Part shown: positions 5,186-9,771 of the stretch, one piece after another
Numbering within the stretch: position 1 is the stretch's first letter
Layout of the letters: each line of letters starts with the position of its first letter
NCBI GenBank assembly: GCA_913052515.1
Contig: CAJXFJ010000037.1
Location: 1-9,771, forward strand
Direction: 5' to 3'
Source of the DNA: an uncultured Flavobacteriales bacterium
GTDB lineage: Bacteria; Bacteroidota; Bacteroidia; Flavobacteriales; Vicingaceae
Length of the DNA: 9,771 nucleotides
Notes under the pieces: generated by a model
The model's database searches: none
What the model saw: the letters and a program-made list of their open reading frames with translations, nothing else
Told to the model about the DNA's origin: nothing
Program-made: the position numbers and the translations under genes

Positions 5186-6568
5186 TTACTTTCCAATACA
5201 AAAGCTTGAAAAAATATGACCTAAAATATCACGGTCAATTTCAATGCTGCCGGTAATTTCTCCTAAATAGTGTAAGCTTTGGCGAATGTCCATAGCTAAA
5301 AAGTCGCCAGTAATGTCGTTGCTAAGTCCGTCTTGAACACGCTGCAATGCTTCTAAGGCTTGTTGCAGGGCTTGGTGATGCCGCGCATTACTCACAATTA
5401 CCTGATTGGCCGAACTTAGCTTTTCAGCGGCTATGCCTTCTAATTGGCTATTTAATTGGCTTAAACCGTTTTGGTTTAGGGCCGAAATATAGATGGGTTT
5501 AATGTGCTTGGGAAACAAAGGAGCTATGTCCTTTTCTTCTACCATATCCATTTTGTTGGCCAATACAATCAATTGCTTATCCTGATCGGCAATGCGTGCT
5601 TCAATGTCTTTGATCAATTCTGCAACATCGCTTTTTTGTGCGCTTTGAGCATCCACCAAGTACAAAACGATAAGGGCTTTTTCAACCATTTGCAAGGCAC
5701 GTTGTATACCAATGTTTTCTACTACATCATCCGTTTCTCTTAAACCAGCTGTATCAATAAATCGAAAGCTAATTCCACCAATTTTCACTTCATCTTCTAT
5801 ACTGTCTCTAGTGGTTCCTGCTATATCAGATACAATGGCTTTGTCTTCATTAAGCAAGCTATTCAACAAAGTGCTTTTTCCTACATTCGGTTTTCCAACA
5901 ATAGCTACTGGAATTCCGTTTTTTATCACTTTTCCATCCGCAAAAGAGGCAATCAACTCGCTAATCATTTTTACCAACCCATCCACCAATTGCTTTAAAT
6001 CATCTCGGTTGGCAAACTCCACATCTTCTTCCACAAAGTCTAGCTCTAGCTCTATCATGGCGGCAAAATGAATCAATTCCTCACGCAAGGCTTGAATTTG
6101 TTTGGAAAAGCCTCCACGCATTTGGTTCAAGGCCAACTGATGAGAAGCCTTACTTTCTGAAGCGATTAGATCGGCTACGGCTTCCGCTTGTGCCAAATCC
6201 ATTTTTCCATTTCGAAAAGCGCGCATGGTAAACTCTCCAGGATTGGCTAATCGAGCTCCTTTTTGCATAAGTAGCTGCATCAATTTCTGAAGTACGTATG
6301 GGGAACCATGACAAGAAATTTCTACCAAATGCTCTCCGGTATAAGAGTGTGGTGCTTTAAACAAGGAAAGCAATACTTCATCAATGGTTTCGTCTCCATC
6401 TTGTATACTGCCAAAAAGCAGGCTTTGGCCTTTTTGTTTTTCTAAATCTTTTCCAGTAAAAATGCCACGGCAAATAGTAATGGCTTCGGGACCTGAAATT
6501 CGAATAACTCCTATGGCTCCTGAACCTGAGGGGGTTGCCAATGCATATATGGTGTCTTGCTCTAGCAT
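5186..6568 (-). CDS. mnmE: tRNA modification GTPase MnmE (TrmE)
   Basis: A 460-residue protein, the normal length. With MnmG it installs the 5-carboxymethylaminomethyl or 5-aminomethyl group on U34 of certain tRNAs, using a methylene-folate and GTP hydrolysis in the cytoplasm. The N-terminal folate-binding domain starts DTIYALATPSGSGAIGVIRI (5-24) and includes HSYTGEHLVEISCHGSPYVL (74-93) and NPGEFTMRAFRNGKMDL (109-125). A helical domain follows, interrupted by the G domain: P-loop GKPNVGKS (225-232), G2 AGTTRD (250-255), G3 DTAG (272-275), G4 NKMD (338-341), G5 SAL (362-364). It ends FCIGK with the conserved Cys457. All key residues are present. ATG at 6566-6568 begins the conserved N-terminus and has a TAnnTTTG promoter element only 4 nt upstream. 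Divergent from the PiT-like gene; no partner gene mnmG in the window. Confidence 0.98.
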   Translation of the reverse strand: MLEQDTIYALATPSGSGAIGVIRISGPEAITICRGIFTGKDLEKQKGQSLLFGSIQDGDETIDEVLLSLFKAPHSYTGEHLVEISCHGSPYVLQKLMQLLMQKGARLANPGEFTMRAFRNGKMDLAQAEAVADLIASESKASHQLALNQMRGGFSKQIQALREELIHFAAMIELELDFVEEDVEFANRDDLKQLVDGLVKMISELIASFADGKVIKNGIPVAIVGKPNVGKSTLLNSLLNEDKAIVSDIAGTTRDSIEDEVKIGGISFRFIDTAGLRETDDVVENIGIQRALQMVEKALIVLYLVDAQSAQKSDVAELIKDIEARIADQDKQLIVLANKMDMVEEKDIAPLFPKHIKPIYISALNQNGLSQLNSQLEGIAAEKLSSANQVIVSNARHHQALQQALEALQRVQDGLSNDITGDFLAMDIRQSLHYLGEITGSIEIDRDILGHIFSSFCIGK

Positions 6569-6572
6569 GCCG

Positions 6573-6580
6573 CAAAAGTA
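6573..6580 (-). promoter_or_regulatory. -7 promoter element TACTTTTG, 4 nt before the mnmE ATG
   Basis: On the minus strand TACTTTTG matches the Bacteroidota -7 consensus TAnnTTTG and is followed by cggc and the mnmE ATG. With this element centred near -7, transcription should begin at or within a few nt of the A of ATG, giving a leaderless or nearly leaderless mRNA. No TTG is found about 19 nt further upstream, so the -33 part is weak. Confidence 0.55.
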
Positions 6581-6672
6581 CTGAATTGGAAAGGGCTTTT
6601 TTCGACTAAAAAATGCATCGCTAACAATAAATTAACATTAGTTCGTGACCTTCGCAGTCGAAGAACGAGCGC

Positions 6673-7791
6673 ATGGCTGAACAAAAGTATTCTGACTTTG
6701 TCGACCTCCGAGAAATGATATATCGACTTTTCGATATCTTCAAGTCAGAAAGCAGATTTATATTATTAGTAGGAGTCTTAACCATTGCTGCTGCTTTTAT
6801 TACACCTTATCCGCAAATAGCCATGTGGTTTGGTTTTATTTTGGCTGGCTATTCCGCTGTTGCTAATGACAGTATTCAAACCATCGGAACTTTTATCGTA
6901 TCCAATCAACATCGAAAATGGTATGTTCTATGGCTTTATATCGGACTCATTTTTGTAGCTACAGTCACGTACAGCTTCATTGTTTTTAATGGAGATGTTT
7001 CCTATCAACGATTACAAACTCCAGGTTTAGACCAAGCCCCGCAAACTTTTACTTTTTTACAGCTAATTGCCCCATTGATCTTGATTATTCTCACACGTTT
7101 GAGAATGCCAGTATCAACTACCTTTCTACTCTTAACTATATTTTCTACTAAATCTTCGGCAGTATTAAGTGTGCTCACCAAAAGCGTTTCTGGCTATTTG
7201 GTCTCTTTTATTACGGCTATAATTGTTTGGTTTGTCATTCGAAAGTTGGTGAAATACAAATTCAAAGGCAAAGCACATCCCGCTTGGATGGTTGTGCAGT
7301 GGATTACCTCAGGAACTTTATGGTCGGTTTGGGTCATGCAAGATGCGGCCAATATTGCCGTATTCTTACCCCGTGCTTTAAGTTTAGGCAGTTTTCTTGC
7401 TTTTACCTTATTTATCTTTTTTGGCCTAGGTTTATTATTTTACTTGAAAGGAGATCGCATTCAAAAGATTGTGAATGAAAAATCAGGTATTGCCGATATA
7501 CGTTCAGCAACCTTGGTGGATTTCGTCTATGCCCTTATTCTCATTTATTTCAAGCAAATCTCACAAATACCTATGAGCACTACTTGGGTGTTTTTAGGCT
7601 TATTGGCCGGAAGAGAACTCGCTATTTCCATTACCAAAAAAAGAAAGAAAAGGCGCAAGATGAAAGTGAGAGAAACCGCTAAGATGATTGGTAAAGACGT
7701 CCTGATGGCAGCCATTGGTTTAGCAGTCAGTTTGTTATTAGCCATCTCTATTAATGAGCGTATGCGTGAAGAATTTTGGGCGCTGTTTTAA
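6673..7791 (+). CDS. Divergent PiT/Pho-4-like membrane transporter
   Basis: A 372-residue polytopic membrane protein, roughly nine or ten hydrophobic segments, with a basic cytoplasmic-looking loop (KKRKKRRKMK, about 322-331). It shows the two-fold repeat of PiT inorganic phosphate transporters in degenerate form. Half one has AVANDSIQTIGT (62-73), like the family signature GANDxANxxGT, and RMPVSTTFLL (144-153), like PVSTTH. Half two has VMQDAANIAV (221-230) and IPMSTTWVFLGLLAG (299-313). Asp66 and Asp224 keep the motif aspartates; one signature Asn is Gln69 in half one and another is Gln223 in half two, and the His after STT is replaced in both halves. Known PiT proteins import phosphate with Na+ or H+; whether this one does is inferred. 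Divergent from mnmE and followed 49 nt later by an AcpH-family gene. The ATG lies after a small hairpin (6650-6663); no good promoter match is seen. Confidence 0.7.
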   Translation: MAEQKYSDFVDLREMIYRLFDIFKSESRFILLVGVLTIAAAFITPYPQIAMWFGFILAGYSAVANDSIQTIGTFIVSNQHRKWYVLWLYIGLIFVATVTYSFIVFNGDVSYQRLQTPGLDQAPQTFTFLQLIAPLILIILTRLRMPVSTTFLLLTIFSTKSSAVLSVLTKSVSGYLVSFITAIIVWFVIRKLVKYKFKGKAHPAWMVVQWITSGTLWSVWVMQDAANIAVFLPRALSLGSFLAFTLFIFFGLGLLFYLKGDRIQKIVNEKSGIADIRSATLVDFVYALILIYFKQISQIPMSTTWVFLGLLAGRELAISITKKRKKRRKMKVRETAKMIGKDVLMAAIGLAVSLLLAISINERMREEFWALF

Positions 7792-7840
7792 TTCTAATTT
7801 TTAAACTTTTATTTCGCGAATTTGTATTCATTTGTAACTG

Positions 7841-8419
7841 ATGAATCATTTAGCACATCTGTATTTATCGCAATCCAATGTGGATTTGCTTATAGGTAAC
7901 TTTATCGCCGATCAAGTGAAAGGGAAGGCCATTTATACATTTTCAGAAGGCATTCAAAAAGGCATTCACATGCATCGTGATATTGATTCGTTTACCGATA
8001 ATCATCAATTGGTATTACAGGGCAAATCGCGTTTGTATGAAAAATACCACAAATATTCAGCGGTTATTATTGACATGCTCTACGATCATATTTTAGCCGT
8101 TAATTGGACTAATTATTCACCGATTAGTTTGCCATTATTTGCTAAGAACTGCTATCTTTTTTTAGAAGCACAACAAGCGCAATTTCCAAACCAATCGCAG
8201 CGAATTTTGCATTATATGAAAAAGGGAGATTGGCTAAGTAGTTATGCTGAAAAAGAAGGAATCCAAAAGGCCTTAAGCGGATTAGATTACCGGGCCAAAT
8301 TTGATTCAAATATGAAAGAATCGGTGAATGATTTATACGAGTATTGGGATCAATTTGAATCGGAGTTTACTGCATTTTTTAAAGAGCTAGTTGAGCATTG
8401 TCAACGAAATTATCTCTGA
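7841..8419 (+). CDS. acpH: ACP phosphodiesterase (AcpH family)
   Basis: A 192-residue protein, almost the same length as Escherichia coli AcpH. The family removes the 4'-phosphopantetheine group from holo acyl carrier protein, returning apo-ACP. Family features from the N-terminus: MNHLAHLYLS (1-10), LIGNFIADQVKG (17-28), GIHMHRDIDSFTDNH (41-55) and DMLYDH (78-83). The conserved Asn20, Asp24, His43, His45, Asp49, Asp82 and His83 are candidates for the metal site and active site of this HD-like fold. The start is fixed by the conserved MN-LAHL beginning. It lies 49 nt after the PiT-like gene on the same strand, so co-transcription is possible; TTCATTTG (7822-7829 region) upstream is a one-mismatch match to the -7 consensus. 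It converges with the T9SS gene, 4 nt between stop codons. The molecular activity follows from the family; physiological importance of AcpH is unclear even in E. coli. Confidence 0.88.
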   Translation: MNHLAHLYLSQSNVDLLIGNFIADQVKGKAIYTFSEGIQKGIHMHRDIDSFTDNHQLVLQGKSRLYEKYHKYSAVIIDMLYDHILAVNWTNYSPISLPLFAKNCYLFLEAQQAQFPNQSQRILHYMKKGDWLSSYAEKEGIQKALSGLDYRAKFDSNMKESVNDLYEYWDQFESEFTAFFKELVEHCQRNYL

Positions 8420-8423
8420 TAAA

Positions 8424-9554
8424 TTAGTCGAGTTTTCCAATTTTAAATTGATGAATCTCTTGGTTATCATCCAAGGCGGTTATAATATATTTCCCAGGCT
8501 GCAACTCATTTCCAAAAGTGAATTCATGGCTCCTGATATTTTCATAAGCAATCAATTGACCACTTAGTGAAAGGATTTGAATTTGAATCAATGGAACACT
8601 AGATTCCAAGGTAAATTGATGTTTTGAATAGGTGGGATATAAATTAAGCTTGTTTTTTTGCCTTTCAGGAGAAAATTGAATTACTACAGGGTCAAACGTT
8701 TCAGAATTTCCATTGAAGTCTGTTTGTGTCAATTGATAATAAATAGTCTGTTTTTCAAAGATTTGATGTTCGAATTCGTATGAAATGGTTTGGTTTGAAT
8801 TGCCATTCCCATTTATTTTAGCCAAAGGGTGCCACTGATTACTATTGGTAGAGTAGTGGATGGTAAAGTAATCGTTATTCACTTCACAGCTAGTTTCCCA
8901 CTGAAGTAATACGCCCAAATCCATGTTTTCTGCCTTAAAAAAGTTTAGAGTAACCGGCAATGGATTGCTATAAAAAATTTCAACAGAAACATGATCTATT
9001 TGGGCATCCATTGAAAGCGTTAGTACACCGAGTAAAGACCAATAAGCTGCCGATAATCCAATTCCAAAGGAAGAATCATTAACGATTTCTGGAGTTAATG
9101 CGGTTTCCCACATATCTGATGAATTTCCATAGCTTTGGGTGACTTCAAAGTTCGGCCATGCACCACTTGTCGCTTTATCTTCACTTAAGATGCTACTATC
9201 ATTCATCAAAATTAAATGTCCATCTGATACTTTAAATAAAGCATTAGAATTTGCCGCCCGCTTATTTACAATTACTTCAATTCCATGTATTGAGGCTGTT
9301 TCAGGTATATTAAAGTCAAAATTATTGATTACCAATAAAGAAGTAGTGTCAAGCCCAAGAGCAATAATTAAAGAAGAAGAAGTCGTATATAATCCATCGT
9401 CTGCATTGCAATTGGCCACATTGGTCCAAGGGATACTGCCACCAAAAGGTTCAAATTGCCAATTACTTTGTCCTGATTTGCTTATACTTTCTGTAGCAAC
9501 AGTAAGTAAATTCAATCCAAGCAATATCATTGAAGTCAAAAATTTTTTCATCAC
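8424..9554 (-). CDS. Secreted beta-rich protein with T9SS type A sorting domain
   Basis: A 376-residue exported protein. Residues 1-20 are a Sec signal peptide (MMKK then a hydrophobic run). Residues about 30-195 form a beta-rich domain with IPWTNVANCNADDGLYTT (41-58), FNIPETASIHGIEVIV (81-96), a W-P-x-F strand, and an ending IDHVSVEIFYS (186-196); the same layout recurs in many secreted Bacteroidota and phage-like proteins, though its function is unknown. LPVTLNFFKAENMD (199-212) through VLLQWET, NNDYFTIHYS and YYQLTQTDFNG (272-282) is the Ig-like linker common before T9SS tails. Residues 303-373 (LNLYP, IQILSLSGQLI, LQPGKYIITA) are the type A sorting domain cleaved when PorU attaches or releases the cargo outside the cell. 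The usual YPNP turn is YPTY here. No adjacent partner; the second Met (codon 2) is an equally possible start. Confidence 0.85.
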   Translation of the reverse strand: MMKKFLTSMILLGLNLLTVATESISKSGQSNWQFEPFGGSIPWTNVANCNADDGLYTTSSSLIIALGLDTTSLLVINNFDFNIPETASIHGIEVIVNKRAANSNALFKVSDGHLILMNDSSILSEDKATSGAWPNFEVTQSYGNSSDMWETALTPEIVNDSSFGIGLSAAYWSLLGVLTLSMDAQIDHVSVEIFYSNPLPVTLNFFKAENMDLGVLLQWETSCEVNNDYFTIHYSTNSNQWHPLAKINGNGNSNQTISYEFEHQIFEKQTIYYQLTQTDFNGNSETFDPVVIQFSPERQKNKLNLYPTYSKHQFTLESSVPLIQIQILSLSGQLIAYENIRSHEFTFGNELQPGKYIITALDDNQEIHQFKIGKLD

Positions 9555-9721
9555 TATCTTGTTTTAATTCCAAGTATTAATTTACTATTGGTAAGTCGAT
9601 TATTCATTAGACATATACCTTATTAGACTAAGAGAGCTAAGTAATCGCCTAAATTTTGAATGCGCTAGATAAAGCCGAGTAAGAATTGGATATTTGACCT
9701 AGAATTGGGCTGTGCATTGTT

Positions 9722-9729
9722 TAATTTTG
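9722..9729 (+). promoter_or_regulatory. -7 promoter element TAATTTTG, 4 nt before the rarA ATG
   Basis: TAATTTTG matches TAnnTTTG and is followed by ttct and the ATG at 9734, the same 4-nt spacing as in front of mnmE. TTG triplets at 9694-9696 and 9705-9707 give spacers of 25 and 14 nt, neither ideal, so a -33 box is uncertain. Confidence 0.5.
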
Positions 9730-9733
9730 TTCT

Positions 9734-9771
9734 ATGAATAATGCTCCTTTAGCAGAAAGAATGCGTCCCAA
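9734..9771 (+). CDS. rarA: Start of replication-associated recombination protein RarA (MgsA), cut by window edge
   Basis: The last 38 nt encode MNNAPLAERMRP and then run off the edge. The sequence P-L-A-E-R-M/L-R-P close to the N-terminus is the characteristic beginning of RarA/MgsA, an AAA+ ATPase of the clamp-loader group that acts at stalled replication forks. Only 12 complete codons are present, so the call rests on this short conserved start. It is divergent from the T9SS gene; 179 nt lie between the two starts, and I see nothing else in that gap apart from the promoter element. Confidence 0.7.
   Translation, partial: MNNAPLAERMRP

Noticed and set aside
5504..6584. Several open frames on the plus strand and one out-of-frame on the minus strand (5504-5743, 5712-6071, 6381-6575, 6384-6584)
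   Set aside because: All overlap mnmE, whose complete set of conserved motifs fixes the real frame.
7227..7745. Open frames 7227-7478 (plus) and 7545-7745 (minus)
   Set aside because: Shadows inside the PiT-like membrane protein gene; no independent signals.
8420..8423. Intrinsic terminator between the convergent AcpH and T9SS genes
   Set aside because: Only 4 nt separate the stop codons and no hairpin with a T run was found on either strand.
9139..9567. 142-codon plus-strand open frame
   Set aside because: Antisense to the T9SS protein, which has a signal peptide and a sorting domain; the antisense frame has no recognisable domain.

Overview
The window reads as chromosomal DNA from an AT-rich member of the Bacteroidota, probably a Flavobacteriales- or Cytophagales-like bacterium. 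Three independent signs support this. The protein at 8424-9554 ends in a type IX secretion (T9SS) type A sorting domain. TAnnTTTG promoter elements precede several genes, and starts generally lack Shine-Dalgarno sequences. The recognisable proteins (MnmE, AcpH family, RarA start, YwqK/MORN protein, MBOAT plus SGNH pair) resemble Bacteroidota versions.

Left part (1-5185), accessory in character. A minus-strand GNAT acetyltransferase runs off the left edge (1-187). Next come a small FN3-like lipoprotein (383-760, minus) with a good promoter, then a DltD-like SGNH protein (889-1917, minus) and an AlgI/DltB-like MBOAT O-acyltransferase (1924-3360, minus) that form a two-gene operon for acylating a cell-envelope or exported glycan. 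This block is bracketed by a direct repeat, 193-401 and 3631-3839, in which 128 bp are identical. The second copy still carries the last codons of a lost paralogue of the lipoprotein gene. A secreted MORN-repeat (YwqK-type) protein follows at 4040-4903 (plus). It is flanked by GC-rich, palindrome-containing intergenic islands and a REP-like hairpin.

Right part (5186-9771), more housekeeping in character. It holds the tRNA-modification GTPase MnmE (5186-6568, minus). Divergent from it are a membrane protein with degenerate PiT/Pho-4 phosphate-transporter motifs (6673-7791, plus) and an AcpH-family ACP phosphodiesterase (7841-8419, plus). A T9SS-exported protein (8424-9554, minus) converges on AcpH. 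The first codons of rarA (9734 onward, plus) end the window. mnmE and rarA both have a TAnnTTTG element exactly 4 nt before ATG, which implies leaderless or nearly leaderless mRNAs.

No rRNA, tRNA, CRISPR array, transposase or phage gene was seen. No complete new multi-gene system is evident. The most interesting items are the repeat-bracketed block with its paralogue remnant, the divergent PiT-like transporter, and the leaderless promoter arrangement.
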